Assembly: GCA_946002055.1 (NCBI GenBank)
Contig: CAMFYL010000004.1
Location: forward strand, 69,415-107,083
Direction: 5' to 3'
Length of the DNA stretch: 37,669 bases
Source: an uncultured Roseburia sp.
Lineage (GTDB): Bacteria; Bacillota; Clostridia; Lachnospirales; Lachnospiraceae
Shown here: one piece after another, positions 23,995 to 32,617 of the stretch
Position numbering within the stretch: position 1 is the first letter of the stretch
How the letters are laid out: each line of letters opens with the position of its first letter
Notes under the pieces: model-generated
Seen by the model: the letters and a program-made list of their open reading frames with translations, nothing else
Database searches by the model: none
What the model was told of the DNA's origin: nothing
Program-made: the position numbers and the translations under genes

Positions 23995-26268
23995 TTATTT
24001 ATTCTTTTTCTTGATTTTGTTCAACTTAGCATTCAAATCAAGGAGCTGCTCTTTGGTAACATTCATATCCATCATACCACTTGCCATATTAATAGCACGG
24101 AGAAGTGAAAATCCATTCAGCATCTGCATCATGTTTTCATTTACCTCAAAGCCTGCTGCTTCAGACTTTCCGCTACCGTCCTTCTTCATGGACTTCATCA
24201 TCTTGCCTATAACGCCCATCATGAGAAGCTTACCCTTAGTGGTAGCCATAATATCGCCAATGGAATCGTTAATAGAGAGATGTCCTTCTACCTCAGTGAT
24301 ATCAAACCAGTTCAAGATAGCACCTACTTCTCTTAAGATGTAGTCCTCATTTGGCTCGTCCACTTTCTTGATAGTGCTCTCATCTCTGCATTCTCCGGCT
24401 ACAGCAACCAAGGTTGATTCTCCAGCGTTTGGTACATCAAAGTAGAAGAAGTGCTCCGGTGACTCCTGTACACCAAGGCTTTCGCCATTTACAAACAGTT
24501 CAACCGATGGCTGGTTAGAGTAAACCGTAACCTTCGTTACATCCTCCACTCTGTCTACATAGCGCTTACCGCAAATGTGAACAAATGGATCATCGGAAAG
24601 CCATGCCTTGTATGCATAGAAGGAATCCTTCTTGTACTTACGATCAAAGGTCACAAGACCCTTGTGGTTCTGTCCGTTCTCGCCACCTTCAGCTCTGCCA
24701 TCAGCACCGAAGTCAAACATATTCCAAACATGGGTTGCCCAAAGATAATCTCTGGTAAAGAGCTGCTTAATCAACTCTTCATGGTAGTATGCCTGATATT
24801 CCTCTGTGTAGTCGCCCTGCTTAGGATTTGATGTATGCCAGTTTAATGCCTCGCATCCATACTCTGACATTCCTACCGGGATGTTAGGATATTTCTTGTG
24901 GAAGCCATCGAGCCAAGGACCGTTCATAGAGGTATCTCCGCCATACCATCCGAAATAATGATTCCACGAAACAGTATCCGGAATCTGGATGTATGGGTCA
25001 TCCTGGCTGCACATAGATACAATTGCCATAGTAGTCAGTCTTGTCTTATCCATCTTGTGACACAAATCATTCAAATCCTCATGATTCTTTAACAACCAGT
25101 CACTTGTCTTACCCTGCATGGTAATCTCGTTAGACAAGCCCCAAACTACGATAGATGGGTGGTTGTAGTTCTGTGCTACAAGCTCTGTCATCTGAGAAAT
25201 GGTATTGTCATATGCCGTCTCCATTGGGTTTGAAATAAATGGAATCTCCGCCCAAATCACAAGACCCTTGGCATCACACAAATCATAGAAGTACTGGTCA
25301 TGCTGATAATGAGCAAGACGAATGGTGGTGGCACCAACTTCCATAATAAGGTCAATATCTTCCTCATGATGCTCCGGTAACAATGCATTACCAATACCAA
25401 GTCTGTCCTGATGTCTTGACACGCCCCGAAGTGCATAAGGCTGTCCGTTTAAGATGAAGCCTTTCTCCGGATGAATCTCAAAGGTACGGCAACCGAAGGT
25501 TGTCTCCACCTTATCTACTTCTACATCTCCATCCTTCATCACAACAACTGCACGATAGAGATATGGATTCTTTCTTCCATGCCAACGAACCACTTCCGGA
25601 ATTTCTAATGTAACAATCTTATCGGAAGCATCACAAGAAGCAACTACCGTTCCCTCGGCATCCAAAATCTCATAGTGATATGTCTTGCCATCTGCCTCAG
25701 CATTAGCGTATACTTCAATCTCCACCTTGGCACTTTCCTTTTCAGGCATAGCCTCTCCAATAGAAAGCTTTGTAAGCTCAGGTGTCACCTTAATGCCGGG
25801 TGCTCCGTAGAAATCCAAATCAAAGTGTGCTGCATCTACACCGATTGCATATACATTACGATACATTCCACCGTAGAAGGTAAAGTCCGCCATCTGTGGA
25901 TATACACGATCATTTGGTGCATTATCTACTGCTACAACAATCTCATTTTCATCTGCAAGGGCTTCTGTAATATCCACTCTCCATGTAGAGTATCCGCCAT
26001 CGTGAGAAGCCAATTCTTTGCCGTTGACACTTACGGTTGCAGATGAGTTGGTACCTCTAAATTCCAGATATACTCTCTCTCCTGCCGGCAAGTCTGATTT
26101 TGCAATCTTCTTCACATAGTAGCATGTACCACGATGATAGTCATTGCCACCATCCTGTCCATCTATGCTGTTCCAGCAATGTGGAACATTCACCTTTTCA
26201 GCATCCCCACATCCTGGTGCTTCTTTGCTAAATAACCAATCCTGGTTCAAAGAAATCACGTTACGCAT
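23995..26268 (-). CDS. GH2 glycosidase, beta-galactosidase or beta-glucuronidase type
   Basis: A complete 757-residue GH2 enzyme. It has a jelly-roll sugar-binding domain (about 1-145), an immunoglobulin-like domain (about 160-262) and a TIM barrel (about 265-560) with acid/base Glu381 in GLSNEI and nucleophile Glu469 in MSEYGCEA. A further beta domain (about 575-640) precedes a Met/Lys-rich helical C-terminal tail. NHKG (534-537) fits the N-x-K pattern of glucuronidases but also occurs in related beta-galactosidases, so substrate is open. There is no signal peptide, so it is cytosolic and acts on imported sugars. The symporter gene upstream (53-base gap) is the likely importer. AGGAGG lies 9 bases before the ATG. 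Confidence 0.92.
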   Translation of the reverse strand: MRNVISLNQDWLFSKEAPGCGDAEKVNVPHCWNSIDGQDGGNDYHRGTCYYVKKIAKSDLPAGERVYLEFRGTNSSATVSVNGKELASHDGGYSTWRVDITEALADENEIVVAVDNAPNDRVYPQMADFTFYGGMYRNVYAIGVDAAHFDLDFYGAPGIKVTPELTKLSIGEAMPEKESAKVEIEVYANAEADGKTYHYEILDAEGTVVASCDASDKIVTLEIPEVVRWHGRKNPYLYRAVVVMKDGDVEVDKVETTFGCRTFEIHPEKGFILNGQPYALRGVSRHQDRLGIGNALLPEHHEEDIDLIMEVGATTIRLAHYQHDQYFYDLCDAKGLVIWAEIPFISNPMETAYDNTISQMTELVAQNYNHPSIVVWGLSNEITMQGKTSDWLLKNHEDLNDLCHKMDKTRLTTMAIVSMCSQDDPYIQIPDTVSWNHYFGWYGGDTSMNGPWLDGFHKKYPNIPVGMSEYGCEALNWHTSNPKQGDYTEEYQAYYHEELIKQLFTRDYLWATHVWNMFDFGADGRAEGGENGQNHKGLVTFDRKYKKDSFYAYKAWLSDDPFVHICGKRYVDRVEDVTKVTVYSNQPSVELFVNGESLGVQESPEHFFYFDVPNAGESTLVAVAGECRDESTIKKVDEPNEDYILREVGAILNWFDITEVEGHLSINDSIGDIMATTKGKLLMMGVIGKMMKSMKKDGSGKSEAAGFEVNENMMQMLNGFSLLRAINMASGMMDMNVTKEQLLDLNAKLNKIKKKNK

Positions 26269-26321
26269 TTCTAATATCCTCCTAATAATAATCTTTCCTT
26301 TTAAGTCTCATAAATCATATA

Positions 26322-27725
26322 TTACTGATTGTGCTTTTCTTTCAAAAGTGCAATGTTCTCATCAACCTGCTTCTTGTGAAGTGGATACCAGAACCAGAGA
26401 ACTGCTGCCAATAGAGCAAATCCTACTGCCGGAATCAGAGTAGATATATTGAAAATACCCTCAAGTACAGGCTGTGTCTGCTTCATTCCCTCTGCTGCGG
26501 CCTCTGAGCTGTAGCCGATAGCTGTCAAGAGCCATCCTGACAAACCTGCTGCCAAAGCCTGTCCCAACTTACGAGCAAAAGAATAAAGTGCATATACGGT
26601 ACCATCTTCACGAACACCGTTCTTAATCTCTGAGTAGTCAATAACGTCTGTAATCAGTGCCCAACCTACCATAGAGAATACTCCAAGTCCTAACCAGCAA
26701 AGCATCTGCAAACCGCAGTATACCCAAACACTCTGTGGACGAACCACCCAGAGAAGTACCATAACTGCTGCCGCAAAAACATTAGATACAACGGAAATCT
26801 CAGCCTTACCAAACTTATTTGCCAGTGGCTTAGCAATGGCTGCTGCCACAATCATACCACCCATCATCATCAGTGTTGATGCCGACTGTGCTGCTGCGTT
26901 GTTATAGTAATCAGGATAAATATAGGCACCCATATTCTGCATAGTAAGCTGAGCCAACAACATAACTATAGAAGCAACAATGATAGAAATCAAAGCGCGA
27001 TTCTTAACTGCATTCTTAAGCATCTGCCCAACAGATGTTCCCTTGCCTTCCTGAGTGCTCTCTACAACCACACGCTCTGTAACAAGCTTGTAGCAAAGCA
27101 AGTAACAAACGATGGCAAGAATAGAAAAGATACCTGCTGCCAAGGTAACCTTAGAACCAATCAATGTCTCTTTTCCACCAACCTTCTCATATGCAATCAA
27201 TGGAAGGAGCACACCGATTACCATACCGGCAAGCATACCACCCATGGTACGGAAGGTAGAAAGTGACTGACGATCACTTGCATCAGCAGAAATTGCAGAT
27301 GCCATAGATCCGTAAGGAATGTTGATACCGGTATAGGTGAATGAACCCCATAACAAATAAGTGATTGCTAAGTATGCCACCTTAACGCCGGTAGGAAGTC
27401 CGGAAAGACCACTCTGATACATCAAAAATGATGCAAGGGCAACCGGAATACACATACGAAGAATCCAAGGCTTGAACTTACCGTTTGGTGTTACCTTAGA
27501 ACGGTCACAGATACGACCCATGGTTACATCAGTGAAAGCATCTACGAAACGTGCAAGCATCATGATGGTACCTACCACTGCTGCGGATACTCCCATAACA
27601 TCCGTATAAAATTTTGTCAGTAGCATTGTGGACAAGATAAAGGTAAAGTCATTACCGAAGTCACCCATCATATAACCAACTTTGTCCTTAATGCCAAAAG
27701 GTTTTACTTCTTTTGTTTTACTCAT
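26322..27725 (-). CDS. Sugar:cation symporter of the GPH (MelB-like) family
   Basis: A 467-residue, twelve-helix MFS-fold transporter of the glycoside-pentoside-hexuronide family. Family marks are the N-terminal KVGYMMGDFGNDFTF and the loop RFVDAFTDVTMGRICDRSK with its acidic cation-site residues. Members import melibiose, xylosides or glucuronides with Na+ or H+. The ATG at 27725 has AAGGAGGAAC just upstream, so the six extra codons of the open frame are dropped. It leads the operon with the cytosolic GH2 enzyme and is divergent from an AraC-family gene that probably controls both. Substrate is a beta-galactoside or beta-glucuronide by association. Confidence 0.93.
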   Translation of the reverse strand: MSKTKEVKPFGIKDKVGYMMGDFGNDFTFILSTMLLTKFYTDVMGVSAAVVGTIMMLARFVDAFTDVTMGRICDRSKVTPNGKFKPWILRMCIPVALASFLMYQSGLSGLPTGVKVAYLAITYLLWGSFTYTGINIPYGSMASAISADASDRQSLSTFRTMGGMLAGMVIGVLLPLIAYEKVGGKETLIGSKVTLAAGIFSILAIVCYLLCYKLVTERVVVESTQEGKGTSVGQMLKNAVKNRALISIIVASIVMLLAQLTMQNMGAYIYPDYYNNAAAQSASTLMMMGGMIVAAAIAKPLANKFGKAEISVVSNVFAAAVMVLLWVVRPQSVWVYCGLQMLCWLGLGVFSMVGWALITDVIDYSEIKNGVREDGTVYALYSFARKLGQALAAGLSGWLLTAIGYSSEAAAEGMKQTQPVLEGIFNISTLIPAVGFALLAAVLWFWYPLHKKQVDENIALLKEKHNQ

Positions 27726-27807
27726 TTTGTTCCTCCTTTTCACACACGTGCAATTAAGTTAGTCTCATCATAGCATCCCCCTTTTTTATCTGTTATAACA
27801 AAATCTG

Positions 27808-27836
27808 TTGATATTGGTAAAATTTTTGGGTAATAT
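27808..27836 (+). promoter_or_regulatory. Possible promoter of the AraC-family regulator
   Basis: TTGATA (27808-27813) and TAATAT (27831-27836) with a 17-base spacer precede the plus-strand regulator by about 90 bases. The motif pair is reasonable but the region is AT-rich, so chance is possible. Confidence 0.42.
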
Positions 27837-27837
27837 A

Positions 27838-27867
27838 TAGAAAATACAATAATTGTTCTATTTTCTA
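27838..27867. promoter_or_regulatory. Nested palindrome in the divergent regulator/symporter gap
   Basis: TAGAAAAT (27838-27845) and ATTTTCTA (27860-27867) are perfect 8-bp inverted arms. They enclose an 11-bp palindrome ACAAT-A-ATTGT (27846-27856). A separate GC-rich hairpin CCAGCC-CCACC-GGCTGG (27878-27894) follows in the regulator's leader. The nested palindrome is the best candidate operator for the sugar operon. Confidence 0.5.
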
Positions 27868-27926
27868 CCACTATTTGCCAGCCCCACCGGCTGGGAATCG
27901 AAATTCATGAGCAGCGGGAGGACACT

Positions 27927-29174
27927 ATGTCACAAGTTTTGGAATACTCTACAGATTTTTTTATTAAATTACTAAAGAACATTGGTATCTCTGCATACGT
28001 TATTCACTCCGCAGAGGATTACAGCAAAAACCCTTATGTAAGCTCCGCGGTACACGCTTTTCGCCAGACCCCTGACACCATCTATCGCTATATTCTGGGT
28101 AAATTGCAACCCCATGTCTTATACCATGAGGTGGATCATCTCCAATGTCATCACTATGCACTGTTGCTTCCCTTTGAAGATGAACAGACCTTTTTACTGG
28201 TTGGTCCTGTACGAAACAGCGCCCTAACCGACAATCAAATATTACAAATACTGGAGGGGCTGGACCTATCCTCTTCCAGTCGTACCGTGATACAGTCCCA
28301 GTATAACTCCCTTACCAAAGAGCAGGACATCAACACAGTAGAGGGACTTTTGTATGGATATTGTCAGGAGATTTTTGGGGAGGGAGAGAGTTTTACGCAG
28401 GAGAATCACTCCATAAGTCCTGCCGACTATCAGAATAAAGTAATGGATTCTCTACCGGGTATGTTAACTTCCGAGAGCAAAAGTATGATGCCCAATATGA
28501 CCGTAGATGAATTATACGCTGTGGAGAATCAGATGTTAGACTGCATCCGTGCAGGTAATACAAAAAAAATCGAACAGTTTTTCCAAAATGATGGGCCTCA
28601 AGCATCGCTATCGGACATTGAACAGCGTACCCCGGATACCATTCGCAATTTTAAGAATCAATGCATTATACAAAACACTCTGTGTCGCAAAACCGCAGAG
28701 CGGGGTGGGGTGCCTCCGATCTATATTCATCAGATATCATCCGACTTTGCAAGACAAATCGAGCAAATCACATCCGTAGAGGAAGCAGTAGAACTGATAC
28801 GATATATGGCCAGAAAATATGCTCTTTTGGTGCAAAACCGCTCCATTAATGAGTACTCCCTGCCTGTGCAACGAATCATCACCTTAATTGATACCGATTT
28901 AACCGCCGACTTAACACTACGTCGTTTTGCTCAGGAATTAAATCAGAATGCCAGCTATCTCTCTGCCCTTTTCAAAAAAGAAACAGGAGAGGCTCTGACG
29001 GATTATGTAAATAGCAAGCGCATCGAGCACGCGCTGTTCCTGCTCAACACCACTGACTTACAAGTCCAAACCATTGCCAACTCCTGCGGAATTTATGATC
29101 TGAGTTATTTTGGTAAACTATTTAAAAAGTATGTGAATATGTCTCCAAGTGCTTATCGAAACTCTATTCGCTAA
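27927..29174 (+). CDS. AraC-family transcriptional regulator
   Basis: A 415-residue regulator. The C-terminal AraC domain (about 312-413) has two helix-turn-helix units: LTLRRFAQELNQNASYLSALFKKETG and the segment from VQTIANSCGIYDLSYFGKLFKKYVNMSPSAYR. The N-terminal 150 residues form an unassigned sensor that may resemble other Lachnospiraceae sugar regulators; about 180-300 is helical. GGGAGG lies 5 bases before the ATG. Being divergent from the symporter-GH2 operon, it probably activates that operon when the sugar is present. Its stop overlaps the convergent aminopeptidase stop by four bases, leaving no terminator between. Confidence 0.92.
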   Translation: MSQVLEYSTDFFIKLLKNIGISAYVIHSAEDYSKNPYVSSAVHAFRQTPDTIYRYILGKLQPHVLYHEVDHLQCHHYALLLPFEDEQTFLLVGPVRNSALTDNQILQILEGLDLSSSSRTVIQSQYNSLTKEQDINTVEGLLYGYCQEIFGEGESFTQENHSISPADYQNKVMDSLPGMLTSESKSMMPNMTVDELYAVENQMLDCIRAGNTKKIEQFFQNDGPQASLSDIEQRTPDTIRNFKNQCIIQNTLCRKTAERGGVPPIYIHQISSDFARQIEQITSVEEAVELIRYMARKYALLVQNRSINEYSLPVQRIITLIDTDLTADLTLRRFAQELNQNASYLSALFKKETGEALTDYVNSKRIEHALFLLNTTDLQVQTIANSCGIYDLSYFGKLFKKYVNMSPSAYRNSIR

Positions 29175-30457
29175 GAGAAATATAGGCGAACCAGCTGACT
29201 AAGAGCTTCATAATCAGCCGGTGCTGCCATCTCATTAGAGGAATGCATAGCAAGCATCGGAATCCCAAGGTCAGCTCCCTGCCAAGGCAAATAGGAGGAA
29301 GCAATGGGTCCTAAGGTCTGACCTCCCGGCATACCGGATCGATTCACCTGCACCTGGTATGGAATATTGTCTCTCTTGCAAAGTTGCATTAAGACAGCCG
29401 TTCCCTGGCTGTCAGAGATATATCGCTGGCTGGCGCTGGTCTTAATCACAGGACCCTTGCCAAGGAACACTTCATTTGTAATATCGCTTTTCGATGTATA
29501 ATTGGGGTGAAGGGCATGTGCTCCATCTACAGACAACAAAAACCCCTGGGTCATGGCAGTACGCCAATCTTCCGGTGCAATACCAAGGGCATCTGCCACT
29601 CTTTGCAAAATCTGAACCATCATAGTCGAATCTGCACCCTGTTTCGAACGGCTACCAATTTCTTCGTTATCGTAGCACACTGCCATAGAAATACCCTTTT
29701 TATTATCACAGAATGTAATCCCCTCTAACAATGCAGCTACAGAAGCCAAATTGTCGATTCTTGGACTGAGAATAAATTCCTCCTCAACTCCTACAGACAC
29801 CACATCATCCACATTGTATAAAAACAAATCAAAGGAGAGGATATCCTCCACTTTTACAGACAGCTCCCTGGCCAAATATTCCTGCAAATACCCATCTTTA
29901 TTGCATTTTTCCTGCAGCATTCCAACAATAGGTTGCATCTCTGTTTGCATATCGTACTCATGGCCCTTATTGGCATTCTTGTCAAGATGAGGCGCCAGTG
30001 ATGGGATCGCAAACAGCGGGCGTTTGCTGTCAAAAATCACTTCCCTCGGCTGGTATACATTGTCACTGGACAGTACAACTTTTCCCGCCAGCCCTAAAGG
30101 TCTGTCAAACCAGGTTGACAGAATCATTCCACCATATGGTTCTACATTTGCCATGAGATATTCCTTGGTCACATTCTCCGGATTGCTCTTTAGCTTAAAG
30201 CATGGAAAATCTGTGTGAGCCATAGCCACTTTCATCAACGGTTCTCCCTGCATCCTCTGTGAAAAATCTTCCCCAATGGTAAGTGCCACAAACATGGTTG
30301 GAAATGGCTGTATCAAATATTTTCCACCTGGTGCCATAGCAAAGGCTTTCTTATAATCACATTCCTCAAATCCGTTCTGTTTTAAATATCCTTTGGCAAA
30401 GGACACCACCTGAACGGGACTTTTTCCCTGTCGTAATACATCCAATAATACACTCAT
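29171..30457 (-). CDS. M18-family aminopeptidase
   Basis: A 428-residue cytosolic dizinc aminopeptidase of family M18 (ApeB-like) removing N-terminal, often acidic, residues from peptides. Metal and catalytic motifs appear in order: AHTDFPCFKLK (first zinc His), SPRIDNLAS (bridging Asp), YDNEEIGS (catalytic Glu-Glu), and AMHSSNEMAA near the C-terminus (last zinc His). Length and motifs match the family fully. GAGGT precedes the ATG by 7 bases. It is probably monocistronic with a promoter in the hairpin region upstream and converges with the AraC gene. Confidence 0.94.
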   Translation of the reverse strand: MSVLLDVLRQGKSPVQVVSFAKGYLKQNGFEECDYKKAFAMAPGGKYLIQPFPTMFVALTIGEDFSQRMQGEPLMKVAMAHTDFPCFKLKSNPENVTKEYLMANVEPYGGMILSTWFDRPLGLAGKVVLSSDNVYQPREVIFDSKRPLFAIPSLAPHLDKNANKGHEYDMQTEMQPIVGMLQEKCNKDGYLQEYLARELSVKVEDILSFDLFLYNVDDVVSVGVEEEFILSPRIDNLASVAALLEGITFCDNKKGISMAVCYDNEEIGSRSKQGADSTMMVQILQRVADALGIAPEDWRTAMTQGFLLSVDGAHALHPNYTSKSDITNEVFLGKGPVIKTSASQRYISDSQGTAVLMQLCKRDNIPYQVQVNRSGMPGGQTLGPIASSYLPWQGADLGIPMLAMHSSNEMAAPADYEALSQLVRLYFS

Positions 30458-30492
30458 ATCATAGACCTCTTATCTAAGTTTTTTCTCACAAC

Positions 30493-30532
30493 ATTATAAT
30501 GCCCACAGGATGCAAAAGCAACTCCTGTGGGC
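30493..30532 (-). promoter_or_regulatory. Overlapping hairpin and promoter between MacB permease and aminopeptidase
   Basis: A perfect 10-bp inverted repeat GCCCACAGGA/TCCTGTGGGC (30501-30510 and 30523-30532) lies 8 bases after the permease stop and lacks a T tract. The minus-strand pair TTGCTT (30516-30521) and TATAAT (30493-30498), 17 bases apart, falls across it and would drive the aminopeptidase gene. The hairpin could be a weak terminator, an operator, or both. Confidence 0.55.
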
Positions 30533-30540
30533 ACTCCAAT

Positions 30541-31890
30541 TTACTCATATCGCAAGGCATCGATTGGCGACATCTGGGCCGCTCGCTTTGCCGGATAAGA
30601 TCCAAAGATCATTCCAATTAACATAGAAAATACAACAGATATGACAATCGCCATAAAGGATGGACTTACAGAGAGCGTAATCATTGCTCCCATTTCCTGT
30701 TGATACTGCTCAAGAACAATCGCAGCCACCTTTGCAAGAACAAAGCCGTTAATCACGCCAATGGCAATACCTATGACACCTCCCATAAGGCAGATTACCA
30801 CTGCCTCTGTCAAGAACTGACGCTGAATACTCTTATTCTTTGCCCCCATCGCCTTTCTGATACCAATTTCTCTGGTTCGCTCCACTACGCTGACAAGCAT
30901 TATGTTCATAACGCCAACACCACCTACAATCAGCGAAATGGCAGCGATTATGGAAATGGCGATGGTGAGAATATTTAACACCTGGTCAATGGTTCCCAAC
31001 TCAGATGCCATATCATAGCAATACATTTCAAAATTATTATTGGCTGCGTAATATTTTTCCGCAAAGTACGCACTGATGTCATCAGCTAGCTGGGTAGGGT
31101 CTGCACCTTCCTTTGCAATAATCTGAAAATATTCAATTCCCATAGAACTTTCCTGTTGCTGTGCTTCATTGACAGAAGCTGCGTAGGTATATGGCACCAT
31201 AACCTGGGTTGGCAAGTCTCTCTCCGGCGTATTGTCCTGAACGGTTCCCATACGGACGGGGTCATAATGATATACGCCCACCACATAGAACTTCTGAACA
31301 GCCCCTTCCTCCGACTGAATCGCAATCTGCTTACCTATGGGGTTCTTCCCATCACAGGCATATTTCACAAACAAGTCAGACACCACAGCTGTAGCCTTCA
31401 TCTGTCGGTTATCCTCTTCACTGATATCACGGCCACACACCATTTGTAGCTTCATGTAATCCAAAATCCCCGGGGTGGCACCTGTAATGCGAACCTTGGC
31501 TTCTCCGTCATCTGTGACGCAAGTGCCTACCGAGCCAATATCCTGTGTGAGGATTACCCCATCTACCGTATCAGAAAAATCCTCTTGAAATTGCTCTAAT
31601 CGCTCATACGTTAACTTCTCATCCTCTGTCATTTCCGGAGGATCCCATGCCTGCCACTCCGCATCTGTCTCAAAATCAGGATAAATGCAATTCACTGATG
31701 CGCTAATCAAATTTGTTCCACCTAAATCCCGCATGGTTGCAGCAATGGTTTTCTGCAAAGAATTACCGATGGTGGTAATGGTAATCACCGCACTAATACC
31801 GATAATGATACCCAGCATTGTCAAAAAAGAGCGAAGCCGGTTGGATTTTAAATTACCAAAGGCAAGTCGTACACTTTCTGTAAAATTCAT
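30541..31890 (-). CDS. MacB/FtsX-type ABC transporter permease
   Basis: A 449-residue permease with the MacB topology: an N-terminal helix (NRLRSFLTMLGIIIGISAVI), a large extracellular domain (about 45-300) and three C-terminal helices, ending with the family tail SYPAKRAAQMSPIDALRYE. The REIGIRKAMGAKNKSI motif before the second helix is typical of the FtsX domain. Its start overlaps the ATPase stop in an ATGA. With the ATPase and the membrane-fusion protein it forms a three-gene efflux system which in Firmicutes usually exports peptides or lipids or confers resistance; the substrate is not known. Confidence 0.94.
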   Translation of the reverse strand: MNFTESVRLAFGNLKSNRLRSFLTMLGIIIGISAVITITTIGNSLQKTIAATMRDLGGTNLISASVNCIYPDFETDAEWQAWDPPEMTEDEKLTYERLEQFQEDFSDTVDGVILTQDIGSVGTCVTDDGEAKVRITGATPGILDYMKLQMVCGRDISEEDNRQMKATAVVSDLFVKYACDGKNPIGKQIAIQSEEGAVQKFYVVGVYHYDPVRMGTVQDNTPERDLPTQVMVPYTYAASVNEAQQQESSMGIEYFQIIAKEGADPTQLADDISAYFAEKYYAANNNFEMYCYDMASELGTIDQVLNILTIAISIIAAISLIVGGVGVMNIMLVSVVERTREIGIRKAMGAKNKSIQRQFLTEAVVICLMGGVIGIAIGVINGFVLAKVAAIVLEQYQQEMGAMITLSVSPSFMAIVISVVFSMLIGMIFGSYPAKRAAQMSPIDALRYE

Positions 31891-32600
31891 GACTTCTCAC
31901 CTCCTGACTTTGTGGTGTCAGAAACAATCATTCCATCTGATATGGTGACAATTCTTCCTGTCTCCTGTGCTAATTCCTGACTGTGGGTAATGAGCACAAT
32001 GGTTTTCCCCTGCTCTGTATGAAGCTTGTGGAATAAATCCATAACCAGTCGACCGGTCTTGGAGTCCAACGCTCCCGTAGGCTCATCTGCCAGAAGAATA
32101 TCCGGATTATTTGCCATGGCTCTGGCAATAGCAACTCTCTGATTTTGACCACCGGAAAGTTCATTGGGCTTGTGATTCGCCCTTTCTGCCATCCCTACCA
32201 TCTCCAATAATTCCATAGCCCGTTCTCTGCGCTTTTTGGGGGAAATATTGGCATACATCAGTGGAATCTCCACATTACGCACGGCACTCATCCTTGGAAT
32301 CAGGCAGAAATTCTGAAATACAAACCCAATCTGCTGATTGCGAATATCACTGAGATGTTCATCGTCCATTTTGCTGATGTCACAGCCATCCAGCAAATAG
32401 GACCCTTCTGTAGGACGGTCCAAGGCTCCAATCATATTCATCAGTGTACTCTTGCCGGAACCTGATTCTCCTACAATAGAAACAAGCTCTCCTTGCTTAA
32501 CTGTCAAATCAATGCCATGTAGTATTTCCAATTCGTTCGGTTGTCCCACATAGTATCTCTTGATGATGCCATGCATTTCAATTACATTTTTACTTTGCAT
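31887..32600 (-). CDS. MacB/LolD-type ABC transporter ATP-binding protein
   Basis: A 237-residue ATPase. It shows Walker A GESGSGKST (about 38-46), the Q loop in FVFQNF, signature LSGGQNQRVAIARA, Walker B ILLADEPTGALD and the switch His in LITHSQE, all intact. The GALD D-loop and the pairing with a MacB-fold permease place it in the LolD/MacB/SalX group. Spacing to the membrane-fusion gene is 17 bases and it overlaps the permease by four, so the three genes form one unit. GAAGGG precedes the ATG. Confidence 0.95.
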   Translation of the reverse strand: MQSKNVIEMHGIIKRYYVGQPNELEILHGIDLTVKQGELVSIVGESGSGKSTLMNMIGALDRPTEGSYLLDGCDISKMDDEHLSDIRNQQIGFVFQNFCLIPRMSAVRNVEIPLMYANISPKKRRERAMELLEMVGMAERANHKPNELSGGQNQRVAIARAMANNPDILLADEPTGALDSKTGRLVMDLFHKLHTEQGKTIVLITHSQELAQETGRIVTISDGMIVSDTTKSGGEKS

Positions 32601-32617
32601 ATCTGACCCTTCCCTTC

